A program made the translations under genes and the position numbers. From an uncultured Bacteroidales bacterium (GTDB lineage Bacteria; Bacteroidota; Bacteroidia; Bacteroidales; Muribaculaceae), in NCBI GenBank assembly GCA_946011725.1, contig CAMGBT010000002.1, positions 1-64,000 of the forward strand: 64,000 nt of DNA, read 5' to 3'. This document shows positions 8,513 to 16,703 of this stretch, piece after piece. The notes beneath the pieces are model-generated. The model was not told where the DNA came from, searched no databases, and saw nothing but the letters and a program-made list of their open reading frames with translations. How positions within the stretch are numbered: position 1 is the first letter of the stretch; each line of letters begins with the position of its first letter.

Positions 8513-9280
8513 ATGGACGCAATATCAGCCACCATTATCACTCGCAACGAGGAGCAGAACCTCGAGCGATGCCTCAACGCCCTCCAAGGCGTTGTAGATG
8601 AGATTGTTGTCGTTGATTCGTACAGCAACGACAACACTATCGAAATATGCCGCCGTTATGGGTGCAAAATCACGCAACGCGAATTTTCGGGCTTCGGCTC
8701 GCAGCGCCAGTATGCCGCAAGGTTGACCTCCAACAATTACGTCCTTTCGATCGATGCCGACGAGGTCATCAGCGAGGATTTGCGCGCGTTTTTGATAGAG
8801 CGGAAGGCCAAAGGCTTCGACCATCGAGTGTATTCGGTGATGATTCAAAACTATTTCTGCGGCAAGCCGGTGCGCCACAGCGGCTATGAGCCGGTGGCCC
8901 AGGTGCGGCTGTTCAACAAGCGCTACGCCAACTGGGATTTGCGCGACGTGGCCGACCAACTCACCTTCTCCGACAGTGTGACCCCGGCGCGCCTTCCGGG
9001 CACCATCCACCACTACCGCTGCGCCTCCCTGCAGGAGTTTTACCTCAAAGAAAATCGCCTTGCCTCGTTGAAAGCCAAGGTGTTAGCCGCAGCCAATACC
9101 TCCATCGGCCCGCTGACGCCCTACTGGCACGCGGTCAAAGAGTTCGTCCGTTGTCATGTGATTTTGGCAGCGTGGCTTGATGGCCGCAACGGCATTATGA
9201 TTGCCCGCCGCCGCGCCCGCACACAGTACGAGGCCTACCGCATGGCGCGCCATATCATTAACGAGAAGTATCAACAATGA
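8513..9280 (+). CDS. Glycosyltransferase family 2, LPS-core type
   Basis: A 255-residue GT-A enzyme that transfers a sugar from a nucleotide donor, most like the WaaE/KdtX group of lipopolysaccharide core glucosyltransferases. The N-terminal ISATIITRNEEQNLERCL and EIVVVDSYSND form the nucleotide-binding part, and LSIDADEVIS carries the DxD metal motif. The C-terminal half has the amphipathic helices usual for cytoplasmic-face membrane association. It is the first gene of a three-gene overlapping run with a GT4 enzyme and a sugar kinase, which supports a role in assembling lipid A core or a similar surface glycan. The acceptor cannot be read from sequence. Confidence 0.85.
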   Translation: MDAISATIITRNEEQNLERCLNALQGVVDEIVVVDSYSNDNTIEICRRYGCKITQREFSGFGSQRQYAARLTSNNYVLSIDADEVISEDLRAFLIERKAKGFDHRVYSVMIQNYFCGKPVRHSGYEPVAQVRLFNKRYANWDLRDVADQLTFSDSVTPARLPGTIHHYRCASLQEFYLKENRLASLKAKVLAAANTSIGPLTPYWHAVKEFVRCHVILAAWLDGRNGIMIARRRARTQYEAYRMARHIINEKYQQ

Positions 9281-10317
9281 ATATAGTCCACCTGCTATCG
9301 TCAAAAGTGTGGAGCGGCACCGAACGCTTTGCCCACGATTTGGCGGCCACGCAGCGCCGCCGCGGACACCATGTGGAGGTGTTCACTCGTGGTATTGAGG
9401 CGGTGTCCGCGCCCTTCGCCAAGGACGATTTGTGGGCGGGGCGGCTCCGCTTGGGCGGCTGGTGGGACGTGGTTTCGCGTGTGAGCCTGGCCAATCGGCT
9501 CAACCACCTGAGCGGCCGCACCGTGGTGCAGGTGTACAACCTCAACGACGCGGCGGTGGCCACCGCCGCCCGCCGCCTCAGCCGCAATGCCGAGCAGGTG
9601 CGCGTGGTGCTCAGTTACCGTTCGCCGCAGCCCGTGGCACCCGCATCGGAGCCGCTGATGCAGATGCTCGATGCCGTGGTGGTGGAATCCGCCGAACCGT
9701 TCGCCGCCGCTTCGTGGGCGGCAAAGTGCCACGCGGTGCCCCTGTCGGTGATAGCGCCCGCGCGGCAAGTTTCCCCCATCGAACCGGAAGTGCCCACCAT
9801 CATCTTCGCCCGCCCGATCCTACCCAACAAGGGTTTGGACCTGCTAATCAAGGCGTTAGGCGAGTTGACCGACCTTGACTGGCGGTTGACCGTGTGCGGC
9901 GTGGGCTCCGGCCGCGATGCCATGCCCGCCATCCGCATGGCCCGCGGACTCAATATCAACGACCGCATCCAATGGCTTGGACATGTGGAGGATGTGTACC
10001 CCGAAATGCAGAAATGCCAAATCGCGGTGGCCGCCGACAGCCGGCCCTGCGGAGCGCGCATGGCCGTGTTGGAAGCCCTCTCGCAGGGGGTGGCCGTGGT
10101 GGCATCGGACGCCGCCACCGAGCAGTTGCAAGCCGACCGGCAGGTGCTCACCTTCCCCGCCGGAGATGTCAAAGCACTCGCCGACGCCCTGCGTAAGCTC
10201 ATCACTGACAGTAACTTACGGCAGAATATCGCCGACAGCGGATACCGACAATTCATAACCGAGCGCGACTATGCCAAGATGGTCGACGCATTTGAAGCTA
10301 TTTACCATGAGTGTTAA
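9277..10317 (+). CDS. Glycosyltransferase family 4
   Basis: A 346-residue GT-B retaining glycosyltransferase. The N-terminal Rossmann half starts MNIVHLLSSKVWSGTERF and the donor-binding half contains FARPILPNKGLDLLIKAL, VCGVGSGRD, IQWLGHVEDVYPEMQKC and RMAVLEALSQGVAVVASD, the usual ExxE-bearing segment near the C-terminus. The start overlaps the previous stop by 4 bp (ATGA) and its own stop overlaps the kinase start, so all three are tightly coupled. Likely works on the same envelope glycan as its neighbours; donor and acceptor are unknown. Confidence 0.85.
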   Translation: MNIVHLLSSKVWSGTERFAHDLAATQRRRGHHVEVFTRGIEAVSAPFAKDDLWAGRLRLGGWWDVVSRVSLANRLNHLSGRTVVQVYNLNDAAVATAARRLSRNAEQVRVVLSYRSPQPVAPASEPLMQMLDAVVVESAEPFAAASWAAKCHAVPLSVIAPARQVSPIEPEVPTIIFARPILPNKGLDLLIKALGELTDLDWRLTVCGVGSGRDAMPAIRMARGLNINDRIQWLGHVEDVYPEMQKCQIAVAADSRPCGARMAVLEALSQGVAVVASDAATEQLQADRQVLTFPAGDVKALADALRKLITDSNLRQNIADSGYRQFITERDYAKMVDAFEAIYHEC

Positions 10318-11011
10318 AATCCATACCCAAATCGAGGCGCTCCGACCATTGCTGCGCCGCTTGGCCGCCAACGACGTCCCCGCCGAGGCCGAAATGATAT
10401 ATTCCGGCCGCAACCGCGTGTACAAATATTTTAGCCCTGAAATAGGTAAAGAGGTGAATATCAAATGCTTCCACGTGCCGCATATCATCAACCAGATTGT
10501 GTACGGCACCTTCCGCGACAGCAAAGCGCGCCGCGCCTATTTCCATGCGCTACGCCTGCGCCGCGCCGGCTTTCACACCCCCGAACCGTTAGGCTTCGTG
10601 GAAGTGAGTGCCGGGCCGCTCTTCCGCCGCGCTTACTTCGTGAGCGAGCAGTTGCAGGGCTACACCGACGTGCGCGAAATCCACTCCAAAGGCATCTGCC
10701 ACGACGTGCTCAATGCCGTGGCCCAAGTCATGGCCGAGTTGCACCGTAAAGAGGTGTGGATGAAGGACTTCTCGCAAGGTAACGTGCTCTACCGCCGCGA
10801 ATCCGACGGCTCGTTCGACATCCAAATCGTCGACATCAACCGCATGCGCTTCGACGAAAACCGCAGCCACCTGCTGATGCGCAATTTCTCCACCATCACC
10901 GACCACCCCGACGACCTGGAATACCTGGCCGAGTCCTACGCCAAAGCCATGGACATGCCCAAAGCGCTGGTGCTACCGCGCGCCCGCGCCGCCTTCCGCT
11001 CGCGCCACTAA
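10307..11011 (+). CDS. Lipopolysaccharide kinase, WaaP/Kdo-kinase family
   Basis: A protein-kinase-like enzyme of about 234 residues that would phosphorylate a lipid A-core sugar. The catalytic loop WMKDFSQGNVLY fits the HxD-like loop with Asp and Asn, and IVDINRMRF stands where kinases have DFG. YFVSEQLQGYTDV marks the hinge region. I chose the ATG at 10307 (MSVKIHTQIE) over one 36 bp upstream because the upstream stretch lies inside the GT4 gene and looks like its shadow; with this start the overlap is 11 bp. Its place behind two glycosyltransferases supports an LPS-core role. Substrate position is unknown. Confidence 0.8.
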   Translation: MSVKIHTQIEALRPLLRRLAANDVPAEAEMIYSGRNRVYKYFSPEIGKEVNIKCFHVPHIINQIVYGTFRDSKARRAYFHALRLRRAGFHTPEPLGFVEVSAGPLFRRAYFVSEQLQGYTDVREIHSKGICHDVLNAVAQVMAELHRKEVWMKDFSQGNVLYRRESDGSFDIQIVDINRMRFDENRSHLLMRNFSTITDHPDDLEYLAESYAKAMDMPKALVLPRARAAFRSRH

Positions 11012-11020
11012 CCCGCCGTG

Positions 11021-11129
11021 CCGAGCAAGAGCTCGGCGCATGTGCAAAAAGGCTCCGCACGCACCGCGCGTCGCATGCTGTGCCGGCGGCTGTGGGTTCT
11101 GAGGTGAGGCGGAAGCCGAACTGCGGCGC
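11021..11129 (+). repeat. Dispersed repeat, copy 3 (hairpin + inverted B module)
   Basis: CCGAGCAAGAGCTCGG at 11021-11036, then TGTGCAAAAAGGCTCCGC at 11041-11058, a GC-rich spacer, and the B module as GTGAGGCGGAAGCCGAACTG at 11104-11123. It fills the gap between the convergent kinase and ruvB genes. Confidence 0.75.
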
Positions 11130-11142
11130 GGGCGGCGGACGG

Positions 11143-12165
11143 TTAGCCGAAGAGGCCGAAGTCGTGGCCGGGGAGGGTGGCGCCGAGGTGGTCGTAGGCC
11201 AGGGGGGTCACTTCGCGGCCGCGGGGGGTGCGTTTGAGGAAGCCTTCTTTGATGAGGTAGGGTTCGTAGACTTCTTCCACGGTGCCGGGGTCTTCGCCCA
11301 GGGCGGTGGCGATGGTGCTGAGGCCGACTGGGCCGCCGTGGAATTTGCGTATGATGGTGTTTAACAGCTTGTTATCTACTTCGTCGAGGCCGTATTTGTC
11401 GATGTTAAGGGCTTCGAGGGCGTAGCGGGCGATTTCGATGTCGATGTGGCCGTTGCCTTTGACTTGGGCGAAGTCGCGCACGCGGCGCAGCAAGGCGTTG
11501 GCTATACGGGGCGTGCCGCGCGAGCGCATGGCGATTTCGCCGGCGGCTTCGGTGGAGCATTTTACTCCGAGCAGGGCGGCGCTGCGGAGGACGATGCGGC
11601 GCAGCACCTCGTGGTCGTAGTATTCCAAGTGGGCGTTGATGCCGAAGCGGGCGCGCAGTGGGGCGGTGAGCAGGCCGCTGCGGGTGGTGGCGCCCACCAA
11701 GGTGAACGGGTTGAGGTTCAGTTGCACTGACCGTGCCCCCGGGCCCTTATCTATCATAATATCAATGCGATAGTCCTCCATGGCCGAGTAGAGGTACTCC
11801 TCGACCACGCGGCTGAGGCGGTGGATTTCGTCGATAAACAGCACATCGTTTTCCTCCAGCGAGGTGAGGATGCCGGCCAGATCGCCGGGTTTGTCGAGCA
11901 CCGGGCCGGAGGTGACTTTGAAGCCGACACCGAGTTCGTTGGCCACGATTCCGGCCAGGGTGGTTTTGCCCAATCCCGGGGGGCCGTAGAGCAGGATGTG
12001 GTCCAAGGCTTCGTGGCGCATGCGTGCGGCTGCCACGAATATGCGCAGGTTTTCCACAATCTTTTCTTGCCCGCTGAATGATTCAAACGAGCCGGGGCGG
12101 AGTGCTTTTTCCACGTCGCCGTCGGGGTTGAGGCGGGATTGCCGGATGTCGAAGTCTTCTGCCAT
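11143..12165 (-). CDS. ruvB: Holliday junction branch migration ATPase RuvB
   Basis: RuvB is the hexameric AAA+ motor that moves Holliday junctions with RuvA and RuvC. The 340-residue protein shows Walker [10 protein letters not shown] (about residues 61-69), Walker [11 protein letters not shown], sensor 1 VGATTRSG, the arginine finger in LRARFG, and the C-terminal winged-helix domain with [13 protein letters not shown] and RTPRGREVT. It is the last gene of a DUF4254-GT9-ruvB operon, 2 bp after the GT9 gene. Confidence 0.97.
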   Translation of the reverse strand: MAEDFDIRQSRLNPDGDVEKALRPGSFESFSGQEKIVENLRIFVAAARMRHEALDHILLYGPPGLGKTTLAGIVANELGVGFKVTSGPVLDKPGDLAGILTSLEENDVLFIDEIHRLSRVVEEYLYSAMEDYRIDIMIDKGPGARSVQLNLNPFTLVGATTRSGLLTAPLRARFGINAHLEYYDHEVLRRIVLRSAALLGVKCSTEAAGEIAMRSRGTPRIANALLRRVRDFAQVKGNGHIDIEIARYALEALNIDKYGLDEVDNKLLNTIIRKFHGGPVGLSTIATALGEDPGTVEEVYEPYLIKEGFLKRTPRGREVTPLAYDHLGATLPGHDFGLFG

Positions 12166-12167
12166 AA

Positions 12168-13208
12168 TTATTTGATGCTCAAGAGTTTATTGATGATAGT
12201 TTGGGGCGGAATTTTGCTTAGGCAGCGGTAGTCGGCCAGCGCGCAGGGCTTGTTGCCGTAGACGGAGCAGGGCCGGCAGGGCAGGTCGTTGAGTTGCACC
12301 ATGTCGGCCGGATTTTGCCCCCAGGGGGCGAAGCCGCAGCAGGGGTGCGTGGCGCCCCAGATGCTTACCACGCGGGTGCCCATGAGTGCGGCCAGGTGCA
12401 TGTTGGCCGAGTCCATGCTGAGCATGGCGTCGAGGTGGGCCATCAGCTCCATTTCTGCAGCAAAGCCGCGGCACTCGCCGGCAAGGGAATGCACCGTGGG
12501 GCCGTATTTCTCGGCCCACCCGCGGCAGATTTCTTGCTCGCGGCCTTTGCCGCCGAAGAGCCAGATGTGGACGCCGCGCTCGGTGAGGCCGGCCACCACT
12601 TGCTCCATCAGCTCCGTGGGGTAGATCTTGCCTTGGTGTGCGGCGAAGGGAGCGATGCCGATGTTGATGCCGGCGGGGAGGTCGGATAAGTGGCTGTGAG
12701 GCAAGCCTTTAAATTGCTCGGGGCAAGGAATTCCGGCTTCAACGAAGGTGGCGCGATAGCGTTGCTGCTGGGAGGGCAGGGTCACGCGCACGCCGTCATG
12801 GCCGCCGCGGCGCACCGCTTGTTTTTTGGCGTAGCGCCCCTTGTCGATGCGCACGGCCATGATGCCGCGCAGGCGGGCGAAGATGCGCAGCAACCGGGTG
12901 CGGATTACGTCGTGGAGGTCGACAAGGGTGTCGAAACGGCCATAGCGCCGCTGCACGTCGCGCAGCAGGCGCCACATACCCCACAATCCTTTATATTGCA
13001 GTAAATCAACGGCTTCCACCTGCAGGTTGGCCGGGCGGGACTTGAAAATGCCGTCCAAGCCGCGGCGCGTGAGCATCACGAACTCCGTGTCGGGGTTGGC
13101 GGCGCATGTGTCGTAGAGCGATGGGATGGTCATGGCCACGTCGCCGATGGCGGAGAAGCGCGTGACCAATACCCGTCCGACCTTGCCGGTGTCGTTATTT
13201 CGAGCCAT
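12168..13208 (-). CDS. Glycosyltransferase family 9 (heptosyltransferase-like)
   Basis: A 346-residue GT-B enzyme of the ADP-heptose:LPS heptosyltransferase family. The N-terminus [20 protein letters not shown] is the typical first strand and loop, and [19 protein letters not shown] with IWGATHP is the family signature in the C-terminal half. A Cys-rich tail ([27 protein letters not shown]) is common in Bacteroidetes members and may bind metal. It probably adds a heptose or related sugar to LPS core. It overlaps DUF4254 by 14 bp, a frequent pairing in this phylum. Confidence 0.88.
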   Translation of the reverse strand: MARNNDTGKVGRVLVTRFSAIGDVAMTIPSLYDTCAANPDTEFVMLTRRGLDGIFKSRPANLQVEAVDLLQYKGLWGMWRLLRDVQRRYGRFDTLVDLHDVIRTRLLRIFARLRGIMAVRIDKGRYAKKQAVRRGGHDGVRVTLPSQQQRYRATFVEAGIPCPEQFKGLPHSHLSDLPAGINIGIAPFAAHQGKIYPTELMEQVVAGLTERGVHIWLFGGKGREQEICRGWAEKYGPTVHSLAGECRGFAAEMELMAHLDAMLSMDSANMHLAALMGTRVVSIWGATHPCCGFAPWGQNPADMVQLNDLPCRPCSVYGNKPCALADYRCLSKIPPQTIINKLLSIK

Positions 13209-13821
13209 AGAGCACCGGGTTGGTGTCGGCGTCGTTGTACATTTTCATTTGACGATACACCTTCATATACTTGCGGCCGGCGGCGATGTCGGCGAGCAGG
13301 GCGTCGATGGCCTGCGACAGGTCCACACGCTGTTGCAGCAGGATGTCCAACTTGCCTTGGCATCGGTTGCGGTGCTCGGCCGAGGCGTCGGTGCGCTCGG
13401 CTTCCACCTTCATGTGGTAGATTTTCAGGGCGAGAATCGAAAGGCGGTCGAGCGCCCACGCCGGAGTTTCGGTGTTGATGGTGGCGTCCGCTTTAACCTC
13501 CACGGAAGCGTACTTTTGGCGGAAGTAGTCGTCGAGTTGTTCCACCATGTCGGTGCGATCCTGATTGGAGGCATCGATGCGACGCTTCAGCGCCAAGGCG
13601 GCCACCGGGTCGATAGCCGGGTCGCGGATGATATCTTCCAAGTGCCACTGGCGGGCATCAATCAAGCATTTTTCAAACAGAGTGTTGTCGATCGACCCCG
13701 ATTGATAAGGCGAAGCCACCGGAGCGTCCACATCATCGGTCACATGATAAGCCGCCACGCAACGGTCAAACACCTCGTTGCAATGGCCGGCGAAGGATAC
13801 GAATTGATTATCTGTGCACAT
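13195..13821 (-). CDS. DUF4254 family protein
   Basis: A 208-residue, mostly helical cytoplasmic protein resembling DUF4254 of Bacteroidetes. Conserved-looking features are LARQWHLEDIIRDP-like text near residues 55-67 (DARQWHLEDIIRDP here), IDASNQDRTDMVEQLD, and NTETPAWALDRLSILALKIY. No signal peptide or membrane segment is seen. The family has no established function; its constant position next to GT9 heptosyltransferases suggests a link to LPS core synthesis, which is inference. First gene of the operon, with a well-formed promoter at 13843-13874. Confidence 0.75.
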   Translation of the reverse strand: MCTDNQFVSFAGHCNEVFDRCVAAYHVTDDVDAPVASPYQSGSIDNTLFEKCLIDARQWHLEDIIRDPAIDPVAALALKRRIDASNQDRTDMVEQLDDYFRQKYASVEVKADATINTETPAWALDRLSILALKIYHMKVEAERTDASAEHRNRCQGKLDILLQQRVDLSQAIDALLADIAAGRKYMKVYRQMKMYNDADTNPVLYGSK

Positions 13822-13842
13822 ATACTAAAAATTCAATTACTG

Positions 13843-13874
13843 CAAAGTTAGTAAAAAATCTGCAACCGACCAAA
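13843..13874 (-). promoter_or_regulatory. DUF4254-GT9-ruvB promoter
   Basis: Minus strand: TTTG at 13874-13871, exactly 20 bp, then TAACTTTG at 13850-13843 followed by CA. Leader about 18 nt. Confidence 0.8.
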
Positions 13875-13924
13875 TTTCCCGCCCTCAGCCCGCTTTTTTT
13901 CAACCCGCGGGCGGGGTGGGGCTT

Positions 13925-13989
13925 AACGAAAGAACGAAGGACGAAATAACGAATTTTTGGGGTTCGTTGGTTCGTCCTTCGTGTTCGTT
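13925..13989. repeat. Long imperfect inverted repeat built of AACGAA units
   Basis: The left arm (13925-13953) reads AACGAA, AGA, ACGAAGGACGAA, AT, AACGAA; the right arm (13963-13989) is its reverse complement with C and CC in place of the short spacers. The central 12 bp match perfectly and the outer 6-bp units match on both sides. It lies just downstream of the GHL10 gene (minus) and may act as its terminator, but no strong U-tract follows. Confidence 0.6.
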
Positions 13990-14012
13990 GGGACCTTGCG
14001 GTATGGGGGCGG

Positions 14013-16616
14013 TTATTTGGCGAATTTTAGGGTGGCGGGGGTGGGGCCGGTGACGGTGATGATGTAGAGGCCGGCGGGGAGGGGGCTGAGGTCGACGGTG
14101 CGCGGGGTGCGGGTGGCGGCGAAGACTTCGACGCCGGCGGGGGTGTAGACGCGCACGTCGTTGCCGGCGGCGGGCAGCAGCAGGGTGGTGCCGTCGAGTG
14201 TGACGGCGGCGTTGTCGGCCACGATGTCGCTAACGCCGGCTTCGGCGCTGTATACGAATGAGCTGACGCGGTAGTCGGAACTTTGGGCGTTGGCGCCGGT
14301 GGCTTGGGTGTAGTATTGGGCGCACACGCGCACGTAATATGTCTGACCGTCAACGAGTTCCTTCGACGCTACCTTGATTTCGCTCAGTAGCGGGGTGGCG
14401 GTTTCGCCGTCTTTAAGGGTCACGCGGTAGGATTTGCGAGTGGGGAATTCCTCCGTCTCGGAAATTTGCAGTGACACGCCGCTCATGCCGATATAGGGTT
14501 CGATTTCCACGCTTTGGTTGGAGTGGATGGTGACGCCGGCGGTTTGTGGGTTGACGAAATCGGGGGCCTCGTACACTATGTCGGCGGTGGCGAAGGAGCT
14601 AACGTCGCTTGTGACGGCGCGACCGTTGCGTACGGCGTGCACGCGCACGTAGTACTTGCGGCCGGAGTAGAGAGCATCTTCGGGCACGGTGAGTTGGCAT
14701 TCATCGCTTTCGCCGGTGTAGCGGATTTGGGCGAATTTGCTGTCGAGGGCCACTTCCACCACGTAGTGCGAACCTTCGTAGGCGGGCGTCCAGGTGATGG
14801 TGGGGGTGAGCGACTGGCTGTTGTCGGTGGGAGTGAGCATGCGGATGCCTCCGGCCACGAATGAGCGCACTTCGCTCAAGCCGGCGCGGCAGTTGACGGC
14901 ATGGGTGCGCACGCGCCAGTAGTAGGTTTTACCTTCGACGAGTTCGGGCATGGAGAAGGAGGATAGCGAAGAGCCGTGAACGGGAGTCATGGTGATGATG
15001 TTGGTGAAATCGGCATCGGTGGAGACTTCCACCACGTTGTCGCTGCCGTTGTCCTCCCAGCAGAAGTCGAACATGGCTGCGGCTTCGGCGCCGGCCTCGG
15101 GGTAGGTGAGACGGGCCACGACGGCTTCACTCACGAAGGCGCCTTCGGTGGTCATGGGGTACTCGTTGCCGAAGTGGTCGTAGGCGCACACGCCAAATGT
15201 GCAGCCGGCCAGCTCGTCGGGGATGGTGAATGAGTTGGTATAGCGCACTTGCACTAAGTTGGTGGCCAGCGGTTGCTGCTCATCGTCTTCGGCAAAGGCA
15301 TAGACGGTAAAACGCATGTTGTCGATAGCGTCCCAGGTGAGTTCGGCGCCGTTGCGGGTGAGGTTGGTGACGTTCACGGCATTGTACTCGTTGTTCCAAG
15401 GGCGGAGCGGCATCAGGGCGGGCAGGGCGTAGGCGTTGTCGCCGAGATATTCGGCGAATGACATGCGTGTGCCGTCGACTTTGACTGTGCCGTCGTTGAA
15501 GGTGTTGAGGTGGAAGAAGCCGAGACCGGGCTCATTGTCAGCGAGATTCACGCGCGAGTAGGCCACTTCGCGGTCAAATTCCGCGCCGCCGTAAGAGTTG
15601 TAATTCGACAGCGAGATGGCGGAGTACAGGTGGCGTTGGAACTTGCGTGCGGCGATGGCCCACCAGTCTTGCAAGGCGTCGAACTTGTCGGGCCAGTAGA
15701 TTTGGGGCGCCATGAAGTCGACGTGGTGGCTCATGTACCATTCCAGCGGGTCGGAGGCGATGGCTTCGTACTGCCAGTCGTAGTCGGGTGCGGGCTCAAG
15801 GCCGTAGACGGAGGTGACGTGAGGGGGCGAAGCGCAGCCGGCGGGGGAGATACCGAAGACTAACGACGGGTCGTAGCTCTTGATGGTTTGGTACACGCGG
15901 CCGATGAGTTTGTTGATATTGCTCACGCGCCATTCAAGCTGGGTGCCTACAGAGGGGTCGGCGGCTTTGGCGGCCTCATAGTCGTCGGCGTCAAGCTCGT
16001 AAGGGGTTGGGTTGGAGTAGAAATAGTCGTCGAAGATGATGCCGTCGACGGGGTAGTGCGAGATGATGTCGGTGATGACGTCGCAGATGCGCTGCTGCAC
16101 CTCCTCGAGGGCGGGGTTGAGAATGGTCTCTTTATTCTCCTGCACGATTAGCCACTCCGGGTGGGTCAATTCGTAGTCGAGCGGACTCTCGCCATGCATC
16201 GACACGCCGCAGTAGCGGTAAGGGTTGACCCAGGCATAAATTTCGATGCCGCGTGCGTGTGCTTCTTCGAGCAGCACTTCCAAGGGGTCGAAATACGGTT
16301 CCACGCCTCGTTTGCCCGACACGCCGGGATGCCACGGCTCGTAGGCGGAGCGGTAGGCGGCATCGCAGTTGGAGCGCACGTGGAAGTACAGCACATTGAC
16401 GTTGCAGGCTTTGAGCTTGTCGAGGCGGCGGGTGAGGTTGTTGCGGATAGTGTTGGCGGTGGCGGAGGTGATAGCGCCGCCGGGCCAGTCGCCCAAATAG
16501 GGGGTGACGTAGATGCCGCGATGCTCGCGCACGTCGCCTGCTTGAGCTGTGGGCGCGGGCGCTAATGCCGCGAAGGCCAACGCTGTTGCTATTAAAGCAG
16601 TAGAGAGTTGCTTCAT
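14013..16616 (-). CDS. GHL10-type glycoside-hydrolase-like protein with Fn3-like repeats and type IX sorting domain
   Basis: An 867-residue secreted protein. A signal peptide (about residues 1-26, cleavage near TAQAG) precedes a catalytic-type TIM barrel of the glycosyl-hydrolase-like 10 family (DUF187/YngK-like), residues about 30-400: REHRGIYVTPYLGDW, FHVRSNCDAAY, IYAWVNPYR, VDGIIFDDYF, FGISPAGCAS and DFMAPQIYW. Three or four fibronectin-like beta modules follow (for example TYYWRVRTHA, KYYVRVHAVR, TYYVRVCAQY). The C-terminus (DVRVYTPAGVEVF, PLPAGLYIITV, ending LKFAK) is a type A type IX sorting domain. It is encoded at the end of the SusC-SusD locus but behind a terminator-like hairpin at 16643-16690, so expression may be partly separate. 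Acidic residues fit a glycosidase, yet the substrate of this family here is unknown. Confidence 0.85.
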   Translation of the reverse strand: MKQLSTALIATALAFAALAPAPTAQAGDVREHRGIYVTPYLGDWPGGAITSATANTIRNNLTRRLDKLKACNVNVLYFHVRSNCDAAYRSAYEPWHPGVSGKRGVEPYFDPLEVLLEEAHARGIEIYAWVNPYRYCGVSMHGESPLDYELTHPEWLIVQENKETILNPALEEVQQRICDVITDIISHYPVDGIIFDDYFYSNPTPYELDADDYEAAKAADPSVGTQLEWRVSNINKLIGRVYQTIKSYDPSLVFGISPAGCASPPHVTSVYGLEPAPDYDWQYEAIASDPLEWYMSHHVDFMAPQIYWPDKFDALQDWWAIAARKFQRHLYSAISLSNYNSYGGAEFDREVAYSRVNLADNEPGLGFFHLNTFNDGTVKVDGTRMSFAEYLGDNAYALPALMPLRPWNNEYNAVNVTNLTRNGAELTWDAIDNMRFTVYAFAEDDEQQPLATNLVQVRYTNSFTIPDELAGCTFGVCAYDHFGNEYPMTTEGAFVSEAVVARLTYPEAGAEAAAMFDFCWEDNGSDNVVEVSTDADFTNIITMTPVHGSSLSSFSMPELVEGKTYYWRVRTHAVNCRAGLSEVRSFVAGGIRMLTPTDNSQSLTPTITWTPAYEGSHYVVEVALDSKFAQIRYTGESDECQLTVPEDALYSGRKYYVRVHAVRNGRAVTSDVSSFATADIVYEAPDFVNPQTAGVTIHSNQSVEIEPYIGMSGVSLQISETEEFPTRKSYRVTLKDGETATPLLSEIKVASKELVDGQTYYVRVCAQYYTQATGANAQSSDYRVSSFVYSAEAGVSDIVADNAAVTLDGTTLLLPAAGNDVRVYTPAGVEVFAATRTPRTVDLSPLPAGLYIITVTGPTPATLKFAK

Positions 16617-16642
16617 AGACGTAGGGGGTTAGTGTTAGTATT

Positions 16643-16690
16643 AAAAAGAAAAGCGGCCGCCGAGCCACCGTGGGTGAGCGCGGCGGCCGC
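16643..16690 (-). terminator. Terminator-like hairpin between the Sus-type lipoprotein and GHL10 genes
   Basis: On the minus strand a 10-bp stem GCGGCCGCCG / CGGCGGCCGC with an inner loop is followed by TTTTCTTTTT. It lies 13 bp after the stop of the PKD lipoprotein gene and upstream of the GHL10 start, so it may end or attenuate the susCD transcript. Confidence 0.8.
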
Positions 16691-16703
16691 ATAAAAGGTT
16701 CGA

